From positions 2,294,001 to 2,358,000 of the forward strand of contig NZ_AP017313.1 in the NCBI RefSeq assembly GCF_002355435.1: a DNA stretch of 64,000 nucleotides. The letters run 5' to 3'. Shown here piece after piece: positions 26,173 to 37,600 of this stretch. The first letter of the stretch is position 1. Every line of letters starts with the position of its first letter. The position numbers and the translations under genes are program-made. The stretch is from Mucilaginibacter gotjawali (GTDB lineage: Bacteria > Bacteroidota > Bacteroidia > Sphingobacteriales > Sphingobacteriaceae). The notes beneath the pieces are model-generated. The model was not told where the DNA came from, ran no database searches, and saw only the letters and a program-made list of their open reading frames with translations.

Positions 26173-27339
26173 ATGACACAATACATTGTAACCGCTGATT
26201 TATTAAACGTTAGGAGGGAAACCCCGCAAAGTCTTACTGATCCGAATGTTGTGGGGACAGTAAATAAGGGCCATGCTTTTGACGGAACTCCAGTTCCAGC
26301 CAATCAACTGACTAATCCTGATTTAGGGCCTTTTATTAAGGATAATATTAGCGGGAATGTTGTTTCGGGCGCCTTTGTGATGGCCGGAGATGAAAATGGT
26401 TCTTTAATCCCGACATCCCAAAGTGATATTGACACTTTCAACAACAATGCCAAATTTCCACCAACCTTAATTAATTGGAATAGTAGAGTTGTAAAACTTC
26501 CGGCTGAAATAAGAAATACCTTAGGTAGCGGGATTAGAGTTGCAGTTTTGGATACCGGGATCGAAAGGACGCATATAGACTTAGCTCAAAACTTAGTTGA
26601 TTCAGTAGATTTTACAGATGCGGAAGCCGGGGATTCAGATCAAGTGGGCCACGGAACCGAAATGGCGTCTTTAATAGCGGCAAGCGCATATTTTGCTGGC
26701 ATCAAAGGGATTACAGGCGTAGCTCCACAAGCGAAAATTTATTCGGCAAAAGTTATGTATGATGAAGGTGGTCCCGGCGACAATGACCCCAAAATATTTC
26801 TGAGTGTGGAAAATGGACTGAGTCATGTTTTACAAAAAAATGTTGACATAGTTAATATGTCAATCGGACGTCCTCCAGCATTCCCTTTTCCAGATGTCAA
26901 AAAGGGAATTACCAACATGATTTCTCAGAATACTACAACTGTTTTTTTCGCGGCCACAAAGGAAATTAGTCAAATTAATAGTGCATCCGATTTATTAGAT
27001 ATTTTTCCAGCTAATATTGAAAATGTTATTCCCGTTTGCACATTAACAAAAGAACTTGTCAATGAATATTGGGATCAACTGCCGATACCCTTGATAATAA
27101 TCCCTGTTTTTAAACCATGGGCCTGTGACATCCAAGTTAATCAATATTATTCTCAAAATTCCGGCAGTAGTATTTCTACTGCATTGATGGCCGGGATTAC
27201 TGCGCTCATCTTAAGTCACAATTCATCCGTCATTAGAACTAAACAAGGAATTATCGACGAGTTGAAAAAGTATACTTCGAACATAGATGAAGCCTTTAGT
27301 AATATCGGAAACGAAATTCACCTAATCTTAAAAAGTTAA
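26173..27339 (+). CDS. Subtilisin-like (S8) protease with SH3b-like N-terminus
   Basis: A 388-residue protein without signal peptide. Residues 4-40 (IVTADLLNVRRET...VVGTVNKGHAF) are an SH3b-like module clearly related to that of the gene just upstream. Residues 118-350 are a subtilase domain with Asp127 (VAVLDTGIERTHIDL), His160 (VGHGTEMASLIAA) and Ser333 (SGSSISTALMAG). The strand that normally ends in AAGN, supplying the oxyanion-hole Asn, reads FFAATKE (Asn position is K263), so catalysis may be weak or use another residue. The prodomain seen in secreted subtilisins is absent. It is translationally linked to the GH19-like gene (2 bases apart). Likely target: envelope or partner proteins; unproven. 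Confidence 0.85.
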   Translation: MTQYIVTADLLNVRRETPQSLTDPNVVGTVNKGHAFDGTPVPANQLTNPDLGPFIKDNISGNVVSGAFVMAGDENGSLIPTSQSDIDTFNNNAKFPPTLINWNSRVVKLPAEIRNTLGSGIRVAVLDTGIERTHIDLAQNLVDSVDFTDAEAGDSDQVGHGTEMASLIAASAYFAGIKGITGVAPQAKIYSAKVMYDEGGPGDNDPKIFLSVENGLSHVLQKNVDIVNMSIGRPPAFPFPDVKKGITNMISQNTTTVFFAATKEISQINSASDLLDIFPANIENVIPVCTLTKELVNEYWDQLPIPLIIIPVFKPWACDIQVNQYYSQNSGSSISTALMAGITALILSHNSSVIRTKQGIIDELKKYTSNIDEAFSNIGNEIHLILKS

Positions 27340-27349
27340 ATAATGTGCC

Positions 27350-29353
27350 ATGAAAAAATTTAGTTTGATTGTATTCTCTCTTTTTCACCTGAGTATTTGT
27401 TATTCTCAGGTCGCGTATTACGATGCGAATAGTTTATCGAAGTTACTCGATACTAACAAACACTTTAGCAAAACGGCAGTTAAAGTGTCAATGCTGTATA
27501 CCATACTGCACAAAAGCTATGGTGTTGATAGTGCAAGCTTCATTAAACTTCAAAACGATCCGAAATATAATCCGTTTCTGTATCCGTTTTTTGAGTCAGC
27601 AAACGGAAAAACTTTAGCAGAAACGACGCCAATACTGTCAAATAATTGGGTGTCAACTACAGAGAATGCAATTGGAAATCTGCCAGTAACAAATATCGCC
27701 AGTGGGCTAGCTGGTTTTTTAGTAAAAAGAGCCAAGGAAGAGTTGTTTATCTCAATAATCCAAAAACTTCAAGATCCCACAAAATTTCCTGAGTTTCAGA
27801 TCCTTTTTCCCAAAACTATGGCTTTAATGAAAAATTTTAAAGCCTGGGAATATTCCAATGTATTAAACACTTTAAAAGCAGCCTTTGAAAAGGATTTACA
27901 ACAATTGCTGATCGATATCCCCCAATTAACTACGTTACCTAACTTAGATACTACAGGTATGCCCGCAGTTAGTAAAAAGAAAATAGATAGTCTTTATTCT
28001 AAAGCCGTAATCAAAAGGGTTAATGCAATACGGAAATTTCTTAATACGGCTGATGCACGCGTTTTAATCTCTGCCATGCGGATAGGCGGAGGAATTATTA
28101 ACGGGGAAAAAATTCCGGATATCATTCATGTTGTTTCAGGTGACAAGTTTCTAGCAAATATACCTGGCGAAAAACCGAATGTCACAAATGCAATCAAATT
28201 TCTCGATATCCTCAGTTATAGTTTGCGAAGCCAGACAAAAGGACAAAATTATATTCCATTCAAGGAATTTGAAGCTTTTATTGCTGATAATGTGTCCGCT
28301 AAGCTTTATCTGGGTTTGATCTATCAGCAAATGATCAATGAAAATATACAATTTACAAACATTAATATCAGTAAATTAGAAGGAATTCTTAATTCAAATG
28401 GGCTTAGAACATATTTGGACAGTTTGGTACATAATGGAGAAGATTTAAATACAGCAATGTCTGGCTTGACGGCTGCAAAAAAGAAAGGTGAAAAGGATTT
28501 ATCCACCTACTGGTCGGCAATATTTCAATCTGCAAATGGATTGATCCAGTCATTATCCGATATTAAAGTAATAGACAATGACTTCGAGGTTCCGGCCAGG
28601 GTTGATTCAGTGTTTAGTTACAGTTCAAAAACATTGGAGGTTGCCCAGGATATTGCAAGCAATAACTATAGCGGTGCGATCGTTGGAATAGATGCTCTTA
28701 TACCAGCAACAGGTAAGGATAACGATTTTAAAAAGCTTTTTCTAAAATATGGATCTTTTGTGGCGAATTTGGTGGAGGCTAAGACTGCCGGTGATGCAGA
28801 AAATGCTATCGAGGCGGTTGCCTTGCCCGTTGGAAGTTATACAGTGAAACAAAATTCAACATGGAATATCTCCGTTAACGGATACGTCGGCTATGGGAAA
28901 GATGGTAACTACGCAAGCGGGATATATGCTCCCATCGGCTTTTCAGCGTCGACTTCAAACTTTTGGGGATTATGTAATTGCCAAGTGCCTTTAACACTTT
29001 TTGTTCCGATATTTGATGTCGGAAGTATTGCTCAGTATCAACTCAACAATCCAACCACAACCGGTACTTCAACAACCGGTACTCCAACTGGTACTTCCAC
29101 CACGGCATCTACCATTAACACCTCATCAAGCAACCAGCAAATTAAATTAGGGAGTCTTTTTGCCCCAGGTGCCGAATTGCTTTTTGAATACCCTAAATGG
29201 CCATTCGCTTTTGGAGCTGGTTATAGGAGAACGCCCACGCTATCTTATTCAAGCGGATCGACTTACACAACGGTAGGGGCAAGGTGGGAAGTGAATTTCA
29301 CGATTTTAATTGATATTCCAATTTTTACCTTGCTTAATAGAAGTAAAGATTGA
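27350..29353 (+). CDS. Exported protein, possible outer-membrane beta-barrel end
   Basis: A 667-residue protein, last of the operon and the only one with a Sec signal peptide (MKKFSLIVFSLFHLSICYSQ). The middle (about 100-480) looks mainly helical. The C-terminal ~190 residues are beta-rich with aromatic ends: NISVNGYVGYGKDGNY, YAPIGFSASTSNFWG, FAPGAELLFEYPKWPFAFGAGYRR-like strands, and VGARWEVNFTILIDIP. A Thr/Ser/Gly-rich linker interrupts it (about 564-598). This suggests a small barrel or surface domain in the outer membrane. I know no named family. In the context of a muralytic enzyme and a protease it may be the outer-membrane component of the same process. A terminator follows. Confidence 0.6.
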   Translation: MKKFSLIVFSLFHLSICYSQVAYYDANSLSKLLDTNKHFSKTAVKVSMLYTILHKSYGVDSASFIKLQNDPKYNPFLYPFFESANGKTLAETTPILSNNWVSTTENAIGNLPVTNIASGLAGFLVKRAKEELFISIIQKLQDPTKFPEFQILFPKTMALMKNFKAWEYSNVLNTLKAAFEKDLQQLLIDIPQLTTLPNLDTTGMPAVSKKKIDSLYSKAVIKRVNAIRKFLNTADARVLISAMRIGGGIINGEKIPDIIHVVSGDKFLANIPGEKPNVTNAIKFLDILSYSLRSQTKGQNYIPFKEFEAFIADNVSAKLYLGLIYQQMINENIQFTNINISKLEGILNSNGLRTYLDSLVHNGEDLNTAMSGLTAAKKKGEKDLSTYWSAIFQSANGLIQSLSDIKVIDNDFEVPARVDSVFSYSSKTLEVAQDIASNNYSGAIVGIDALIPATGKDNDFKKLFLKYGSFVANLVEAKTAGDAENAIEAVALPVGSYTVKQNSTWNISVNGYVGYGKDGNYASGIYAPIGFSASTSNFWGLCNCQVPLTLFVPIFDVGSIAQYQLNNPTTTGTSTTGTPTGTSTTASTINTSSSNQQIKLGSLFAPGAELLFEYPKWPFAFGAGYRRTPTLSYSSGSTYTTVGARWEVNFTILIDIPIFTLLNRSKD

Positions 29354-29418
29354 AAAGAATTTGTAGCCAGATTTTATAGAATTTTAAATATAACAGAAAC
29401 CTAAAGTCTAAGCCTTAA

Positions 29419-29455
29419 AAGCCTTGATCGCAAAACGGTCAAGGCTTCTTAATTT
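29419..29455 (+). terminator. Terminator of the lysis-like operon
   Basis: AAGCCTTGATCG pairs with CGGTCAAGGCTT (12 bases, one wobble), loop CAAAA, followed by CTTAATTTTT. Confidence 0.85.
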
Positions 29456-29856
29456 TTAGCGCCGAAGGGACTCAGGGCCTTTTGCAAACCTGGTTTAAAA
29501 ATAAGCTTATGTTTGTCATGAATCTGTGGAAGGAATTCCCCAATTAAAATGAAACACATTGAAAATAAGTTAGTTACCAGAATGTATTTTAAAAATTAAA
29601 TTTTAAATAATTGATTATCAGTTTTTTAGCTAAAATCGGTAATTTGTTAAAATGTGAAATATCCTGATAATGAGCGTGTTTCACAACGTTCCACTTTGTT
29701 CCGCGAGTAAAAATGGGACACCTGGAACGCCATAAGCAAAGGTTCCGCCAAGCGTGACCTGTTGATCAGTCCCATCCAGATCGTTAATCAAAAAAGAAGA
29801 ATTTCACAATTTCAGAGGGTTTCTAAGTATAACGCGCTAAAAACCACGATCCCCCC
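29456..29856. other. Intergenic region with a possible gene remnant
   Basis: No complete gene. On the minus strand, 29684-29803 is open for 40 codons with protein-like composition (contains NDLDGTDQQVTLGGTFAYGV) but no start codon, and it is closed by a stop on both sides. It may be the stub of a lost gene. The rest is AT-rich. Confidence 0.3.
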
Positions 29857-30447
29857 TTACTTCGCTATCCCCTCCAAATATTCCACAAACTTTTTATTCG
29901 TATAGTCTGCGCCGCCTTCGTGCCTTAACACCATTTTGCCGGTTTTGTCAAGGATGACGGTGGTGGGGATGGCGTTGCCTAAATAACCTTCGGGCATTTG
30001 GCTGGCCAGGTTATAAACGGGCAGGGCGTAGGCGTTCTTCTTCATAAAGGGTACCGACTTGCTGAAGTTATTGTCTACATCTACCGGGAAGATGACGATA
30101 TGGGGGTTGTTTTTAAACCGTTTGTACAGCGCGTTGATGGACGGCATTTCGGCCACGCAGGGCGGGCACCAGGTGGCCCAGAAATTAATCAGGATCACTT
30201 TGCCTTTCAGATCCTGGATATTGAGCGTTTTGCCGTCGGAGGATTTAAGCAGCAGGTAGGGTATTGCCGTATTGCCGGTATTTTCTTTTTCATTAACTGT
30301 ACTGCCTGTCGGCGGCTGAAAGAAACCGATCTTCATACAGCCTTCAATCATTAACGCTTTGGCTTGCGGGCTTATAATAAGGGTCACCATTAATGCCCCG
30401 ATGATTATATTGGTTATAGCAGACTTGTTGAACAGTTTCTTTTTCAT
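29857..30447 (-). CDS. TlpA/ResA-like membrane-anchored thioredoxin
   Basis: A 196-residue periplasmic thiol-disulfide oxidoreductase. Residues 11-30 form an N-terminal membrane anchor or signal. The thioredoxin fold begins near 60, with the TlpA/AhpC-TSA style core VILINFWATWCPPCVAEMPS: the redox pair is C94 and C97 (WCPPC). The cis-Pro segment is GNAIPTTVILDKTGKMV. Enzymes of this class reduce disulfides in the periplasm, for instance for cytochrome c maturation or to serve envelope proteins. No cytochrome gene is near. An extra Cys (C37) sits just after the anchor. It is divergent from the giant cluster and appears monocistronic. Confidence 0.93.
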   Translation of the reverse strand: MKKKLFNKSAITNIIIGALMVTLIISPQAKALMIEGCMKIGFFQPPTGSTVNEKENTGNTAIPYLLLKSSDGKTLNIQDLKGKVILINFWATWCPPCVAEMPSINALYKRFKNNPHIVIFPVDVDNNFSKSVPFMKKNAYALPVYNLASQMPEGYLGNAIPTTVILDKTGKMVLRHEGGADYTNKKFVEYLEGIAK

Positions 30448-30628
30448 GCGCTAAATTTATGTTTATTAAGTGGATATTTTATTATATCAGACTGATCCCC
30501 GTAAGGGCAGTTGCAAACAGGGGCTAAGGTCGGGATAAATTTATAGCGGTATGGTAACAAAAGTTACCATATACGATGAAATGGTGAGGCGCAACAGGAG
30601 GGTCCAAACACCGGCACGCCTGGATAGC

Positions 30629-31081
30629 CTAGCTATTTTCAAATCGTCCGGATTTTTTGCTCAGCGTAATTTTGTAAACGATCACTTCGATTTTGGTATC
30701 TATTTCGCTTTCTTTTTCGGCTATTGCATGGTGAGGGTGTTCCGCAGGTTTGTCAACCAAAGGCATTATGCGGTGGATCAGCCCCTGCATTGCCTGTTGT
30801 TTCTCATCAAAATCGGTAATCTCTTCATACTTGCCCCAGGCAATAACGCTTTGCCATTTAAACACACTTTGAATATCATCTACCTGGAAACATACTTTCG
30901 GGTTTTTCCGCATCATGTCAATTTTTCGCCCCTTTGCTGAATGTGCGAAAATATACGGATCGCGGTAAAAGTAATTGATTGGTACCACATAGGTAATGCC
31001 ATCCGCATGGCAACCAAGCCGACCTGTTACCTGTTTCTTCAACAGGTCTTCAATCTGTTTTTCGTTTAGCTTGCCCAGCAT
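30629..31081 (-). CDS. Pyridoxamine 5'-phosphate oxidase-like flavoprotein
   Basis: A 150-residue cytoplasmic protein of the split-barrel FMN-binding family (PNPOx-like, nitroimidazole-resistance NimA-type branch). Supporting segments are GRLGCHADGITYVVPINYFY near the N-terminus, IFAHSAKGRKIDMMRKNPKVCFQVDD in the middle and WQSVIAWGKYEEI, which together outline the FMN site. These proteins bind FMN or F420/haem and reduce small substrates; the real substrate is often unknown. A true pyridoxamine oxidase is unlikely because of the short length and missing PLP-contact C-terminus. Confidence 0.87.
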   Translation of the reverse strand: MLGKLNEKQIEDLLKKQVTGRLGCHADGITYVVPINYFYRDPYIFAHSAKGRKIDMMRKNPKVCFQVDDIQSVFKWQSVIAWGKYEEITDFDEKQQAMQGLIHRIMPLVDKPAEHPHHAIAEKESEIDTKIEVIVYKITLSKKSGRFENS

Positions 31082-31614
31082 GGCCTTAGTTTTTTGGTTA
31101 TTATTGGATTTGCTTCTTATAAAATTAAGCCGTATTAAACCGGAAATAAATGACAGTGGTCAGTTAAAATAATAACACTCATCATAATGCCCTGCTCCAT
31201 TTCAGGCAGCACAATTAAATGGAATTTTCGCCATTTAATATGCCGGAAAGGTTGAATGCTTTAAGCAATTAAGTGCTCAAAAGTTAAATTCTGTTTTAGT
31301 ATCAGGCAAAACTGAGTTCAAATAACGCAGTTGGTATATACAATAACAGCGTTGGTGTAATAAATTTGGAACTCGATTTTTTTAAAACCTAACTTAGGGT
31401 ATTAATTAATCAATAATCCCCTGTTTTATGGAAGCGGTTAATTAGTAATGTTCCTGAACCCCGATCATATTATCCAAATTATAAATAAAAGACTTGAACC
31501 TGATCTGCCTTTAAATAGTGCTTATTAAAATTTGTTCTTAAATCATTGGTAAAGCTAACCAGGTAAAAATCTTAGGTCACCTATTTAAAAACGTCTTCTA
31601 AAAAACATAGCATT
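31082..31614 (+). other. Long upstream region of the DUF6603 cluster
   Basis: AT-rich, with no open frame worth calling. It contains one exact TAnnTTTG match (TAAATTTG, 31361-31368), about 245 bases before the ATG, without a -33 TTTG at the right distance. It probably holds the cluster promoter and a long 5' UTR, but I cannot place the start site. Confidence 0.35.
31361..31368 (+). promoter_or_regulatory. Weak candidate promoter box of the giant cluster
   Basis: TAAATTTG fits the -7 consensus. With no proper -33 element and a large distance to the gene, this is a low-grade match. Confidence 0.2.
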
Positions 31615-34600
31615 ATGACCATCCTTGGGCCAGACTCTATAAACCCGGTTGCCATGCAAATTGGCACGCTGATAGGGCTTTTTACCAAAGTTGAGGACGA
31701 GTACGTGTTTAACAATGCTTGGTTTAATGATCCTTGGTCGTACATCAGCGCCATACCGGCGAACCCGGAGATGTTTGAGCTGCTGGGTACACTGATGACA
31801 AGCGCCCAGGGCACAGCGGTAGGTACCCCCAGGCAGGCCCTTAACCGAACCTGGTATCCTATCCTTAACCCTATCGTGGAAGAAGGCGGAACCCCGGCGC
31901 CAACCGGTATTTATATTGTTGCCAGCCAGCAGGTTAAAGGGAAACCTACCGAGCTTGGCGTGGGCGCGCTGTACGAGTGGAAGTACGATGATTTTTCGAT
32001 GCTGCCTTACGCTTATTTCCCTATATTAAAATTACCAACCCAGGAAGGCGGCAGCTTTGAATTTATATTAGGCGATGAGGCACACCCTGTGGAAACCGGT
32101 ATCAATATCACCGGCTCAAACGGTGTTTTTAATACCGGCAATGGCATCGCGAGCCTGTCGTTCGATGGTTTCCAGGCGGCCAGCCAGATCTATTTTGTGG
32201 AGGGCAAATACCCTTCGCTCGACCTCACCTTTTTAAATCTTAAACTACCCGGCGAAAAACAGGGCAGTAACCGCTCGCTTTTCGATCTGATCCAAAATGC
32301 ATCGGTACAGCAAAGCATCACCGTTGCCCTTTCCGTATTGGGCAGCCAGCTGTCGCAACTGGAAGGCGGTGCGGGCACCGCGGGTAAGATGGTAAATTCG
32401 GTATTGGAATTGCTGGGCCTGCTGGGCCCGGTGCCGGGGATAGATTGGGATGCGCTTGTGCGCGACCCTGCCAACGTAGTAAAAATATTTACCGACTGGC
32501 TGCAAAACATCACCAGTAACAATGCCACCCTTAAAGCATGGCTGAATGATTGGTATTGCCTGTTTAAAGGTTTGGATGCTACCGAAGATAAAAGCTATGT
32601 GACAGGCGATGGCACAAGGGTGAGTCCTTTTTCTGCTAATCTGCTCTCGGCAAAGTTTACTGAAACGCTTTCTGTTGATTTTGACCTTACGTTTGCCACA
32701 CAGCAAACGCCGGAAGGCGAGTTGAAAATTTATCCCGGCTTTAGCGTGGCGTCCTCAGCCATCAACCCCATTGAAAGTATGCCCGAGTTTGGTGTGAAAG
32801 TACTTGCGTCTGCCGAAGTGTTGTGTTACACCATGCATCCAAAATCTACCAACCAAAACAGCACGATCAGCTTTTTCCCGCAATACAGTGTCATGGCTTC
32901 GGCGGCCAATACTGTAAAAGGCAAGCCTTTATTTGCGGTAAACGATACTTTTGGCGCCCATGAGCTGGCTGCAGACGAAGCGCCTGCGGGATTTAGTATA
33001 GGCAGCATGGAAGTTGGTTTTATTTACGATGCCGCCATTGCTGCAAGTAAAATTCCAAGCCCTAACTTCAGGCTGCACGATGTGCAAACTGCTATTGGCT
33101 CCTGGCCGCTGATTGATCTTTCCAACTTCAATGTCGAAACGATTGAAAAGGCGATTGGCCCAATAGTAAGCGCTGCAATAACAGCCTTTTTCGGCGAAAA
33201 TAATGCCTATGCAAAGGCGTTTACCGCAGTGTTCGGTATCGATCCGCCGTCTTCCTACGTGGGCGAGTGGCCTTTAAAGGATAAAATGCTGCTGTCGCCA
33301 AACGAACTGGCCCTGCTGATTAAAAATCCGTTTGCCGCCATCGGCGCATATTATTCCCGGTGTTTGAATACAAACGGCGATGGAAAGCCATTATTCAAAT
33401 ACCTGGTTCCGGATTTTTCGACCCTGTTAGGCAGCGAAAGCGATACGGTAGTGGGCGAGGGGACGGAGAAATTGCCATGGCTGATCCCCATCCTGAAAGT
33501 GGGCACAGCCACTATCAACCTGGCATTATGGGAACCTGCAGAAAATCAATTGGGCATCGCCTTTGATTTTGTTGTGCCGATGCCGTTTACCTTTATTTCG
33601 GCTACGTTTGATTTGCATGCAGCGATGATGGTGATGCAATTGCCGGGTAATGATGGCGCAGGCACCTGGAACGCTGCCTGGATGCAAACTATAACCGGGA
33701 CGCTGGTTATAAAAGATGCAGACGGCGGAAAATTGATGACGCCGCAAATTGGCGGTGTTTCCATTGCCGCTACAGATGTTTACGTTACCGGCGGCTGGAA
33801 AAATAACAGCAGCTTTTTTGTGGTGGCCGGCATTGATAACCTGCAATTAAATTCAAGCATTGGCACTATTGTATTAGGAGATATTGAATTCAGTACCGTA
33901 GGATGGGATGTTGAACAACTAAAGAAATTTACACCGGCCATAGTAAATGGTTTGGGTTTGCTGATGCTGGAAAATGGCGGAACAGTAGGCGTACTGATCA
34001 CCACCACGCTGGGATTGCTGCCTAACCTGCCTCAAATATTCGACGGGCAGGAACATCCCGAATATAACTTCCCGATACCTGAATACCTGATCATACCACA
34101 AAACTGGCCGGTTATTTCGATAGACAATTACACCAATCCATGGATCGATGTAGTGAACCAGCTGAGCGCCCTTTATTCAGGCAGCGAGTTTATGGTGCCG
34201 CTGATGCAGATGATAGGCTGGGGCATTACCGGTATAGTGCCGGGCGCGCCGGATATCATCCCCGCAGGCACCCTCGCCGATCCTTGGAATGTGAGTATCC
34301 CAGATGTGTTTGGGATAGACCTGCTCACTTATATAGAGGATAGCCAGGCCGGTTATGGGGTGCGTAAACTGTTTAACGTTAACGCAACGGAGTCGGTACA
34401 AATAGCTACTATCTTAAGGGCGGATGTTCCGGGCGTAATGCTGAACGGGGCCACCGGTCCTACAAACAATTATCCAGGCATATCGTTCATTAACGTCATT
34501 CAGAATCCAAATGTAACGCTGCCGCTGATTGATGAGGGTGGTTTGTTTATCGATAAAGTGCAGCTCGGCGCATTTTTGCAGCTGCAAAATGGTCAGCTGG

Positions 34601-37600
34601 TACTGATCCCTGTGCTCCGGTTTGTGAACAGCAGGCTAAAAGATACAGAGATCTTAAGAGACATCGAGCTGATCCCCGTACCTGGCAAGCCGCAATTTAC
34701 CGCTAATGACGCTATCGACGCCTTCAACTCCCTTATCAATGCGATGATGGAAAAACTGTCGGCGACCATCCAGGCTGAAGGCTTTACCCAGTTACAGGCA
34801 TTTTTAGATATTTTGGCCCTTTACAGGGTGGTGGATATAGTGATTGACGAGGATACCAAATTAAAAACCTATTCCTTCAATCCCGGGGCATGGGCATCTA
34901 TACTTTCCAACCCGGGCGGCTATTTGTTTACACAAACAACACTCATACTGCAAAATGAACAGCCTTGTGCCGACCTGGTAAAATCGTTGGCGCAACTATT
35001 AGGTTATACCAGTTTCAACCTGCCGGCGGCCTGGCAGGGTATCCAGTACCTGCTGCAATCGCTCGAACTGGCGAAAGATTATAACGGATTTTATATCCCC
35101 GTGTTTGATGCCTGGCTGGCCTTGTTTAAAGATCCGGTAGGTTATCTGCAAAACAGCGTTTCCCATCTCTTTAACACCCCGGCACTCATCAAACAATTGG
35201 TTACCAATGTAGCAACGCTGGTTACCCTGCCTAAAGGGCCTGGCGGCGTTAACCTGGAGAAATATTTTAGTGTTGATACCAGCGGTACCATCCTTACCAT
35301 ACAGGTGCCAACCGATAAAATAGTGATGATAGGTGACGAGATCCAGTTGTTTGCCGACCTGGTAATTGATGTAAACGCCTATACGCTCACCAACAGCATT
35401 GCACTTGGTTCGCGTACGCTTGATTCTTCGCTGGCCTTCAACTGGACACCAAGCTTTACCGGCGGCCATCTCAGCGCTGATTATGGATTTTATCTAACAG
35501 GTATCCCGCATACCCCGCAGGCATTCCCGCCGCTGCCGCTTTGGCCGTTCCCTGCCGATACCCAAAAGTATTTGCAGCAAATTGGCTTCCAGGTGCCGAT
35601 GACCTTGCTGAGTTCGTTTTCAGTAAAATATGTGAATGATTTTGTGGTGCCGCAAAACCCGGCGGTCATCAATATTTTCAAGGTGCTGGGTTTAACTTCT
35701 ACCGTTGAAGGAACTGATTTGGTGAAACCGCTCACCGGCATTTTCATGAACCCGCTGCAATGGCTGCTTACACCCGAAGTATTGGGTAACGGCACTGGTG
35801 GTGTCGATCTTTCAAAATTGGGCGGATTACTATACGCCATTACCGATGCTGCAGGCATTAAAAACGGCAGCATTGAGTTAAAGGCTTACGAGCATGACGG
35901 TAAAAAGGATGGGGTTGAATTGACGGGTCTGCCATGGGGTGTTAGCTTCATCGTTTTTGCAAACACCTTAGAAGGGGCCAACCTGAGGGGTAACTTTAAA
36001 CCGGCACTGCCATCGCCGGCGCCAAATATCAATCTTACAGCAGGCGTTGCATTTGGTACACCAAACGGCGTAGGTATTGATGGCAGCATCAGTATGAGTT
36101 ACGACCTGGGCGAAGGCTCCGGAGGTACCAATAATACCTTCGGTATTACCGCCGCGTATGCCAAAAAAGGATTTGTACTTTCGGCAAAAGCCAATGCGAA
36201 CGAATATCTGCTGCTGCCATGGGGTGGTTTTAACCAATTTTTAAACGAAGGCACGGCAGGCACACTCTTAACCATTATTGGCGATAAACTCTTTGGCGCC
36301 TACCACGAATATGTGCTCGAAAACCCCGGCACCCCGCTTGAACCTTTTGTTAGAAGTATTGAAATACTGACCAAAATAGTTGATGGCGCAACCCTGTTCA
36401 ATTTCTTTAATGCTATTTACCAGGATCCGCTGGGCCAGTTTACCGAAGCTAACATCACGGTAACCCTGCCAAGGATCAATGAATTCCTCACCACGATATT
36501 AACGCTTGAAGGATTTAGCATAAGCAGCGATGAGAAACTGCTGGTATATGAACACACCTTTGCATCGTTCCCCGGTGCAAAAGTGGTCATCAACATTGGT
36601 TTGAGGACGGTGGAGGGTGTTACCATATTTGGTTTATGGCTGCAACCGGTGGCTACTTATAGCTGGATGTCGCTCGGGCTCGTGGATACGGGTGTGGGTA
36701 TAGTGATGCCGGTAAATTACGACAGCCCCGATTTGCGGTATGAAGTTAACATCGCCATCGGCACAAATTTCAGCAGCTTTAATATCCCGAACGTGCCGGA
36801 ACCAACGCTGGTTTTTGGGTTGAATGGCGATTTGAAGACCATCCATGGGCCAAACCTTAAATTTTACCCGGTTACGGTATCCGATGCTGCCGGGACGTTG
36901 CAGATCGAAATATTACCAACCGCTCAATTGCTTATAGCAGGCAGAAGTAATGTAACTACCGAACAATGGATGATCAACTTTGGTGTTGAATTCCTTATTC
37001 CTTTTATGGCGAATACCGCCCTCGGCGTAAAAGCGGTTAAAGACTGGCTTGATCTGACCAAAATAGGAAATGTTGTCGGGATCCCCGGTAAGGTACTGGT
37101 GGATTGGGGACTGCTGGAAAAAACCGGCGGCAATTATTACCTCAGCAACCTGCGCGAAGCCTTTGACCTGAATGACCCTATTGAAATAGTTACCAAACTT
37201 ATTTTCAGCGCCCTTAACCTGCTCGACGGACAAAGGGTTGTGCCGATAAAAGACCATGGCATATACGTACAAAGTGAAACGGAAGGTACCAATAGGCGTT
37301 ACGGTGTCCGCATCCAGATCACTGATATTGAAGTTACCAGTTCCTTAAACTCCGATGGGGCCAAACTCCTGTTCCAACTGGGCAAATACTACGCAGACCA
37401 GGATAAAAACAATAACTGGACAGGCCTGAAAAGTGATCCGGGCTTTGTGGTTTATTTTATTAACAGGGATACGGCTAATGATACCATGACCTTCCTGCCA
37501 AAATTTGATCTGGTAAGTGTGGGTCTTGATTTTGCCGGCGCTAATGCGCAAAAGCCGTTAATCAATACCAAAGGGGTAACCATTCAATCCATAGAACCCC

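Noticed and set aside
27350-29353. Type 9 secretion C-terminal sorting domain
   Set aside because: The C-terminus does not show the conserved sorting-domain pattern; it looks like membrane or surface strands.
30551-30940. 129-codon plus-strand frame over the PNPOx-like gene
   Set aside because: Antisense shadow; the minus-strand flavoprotein has clear family motifs.
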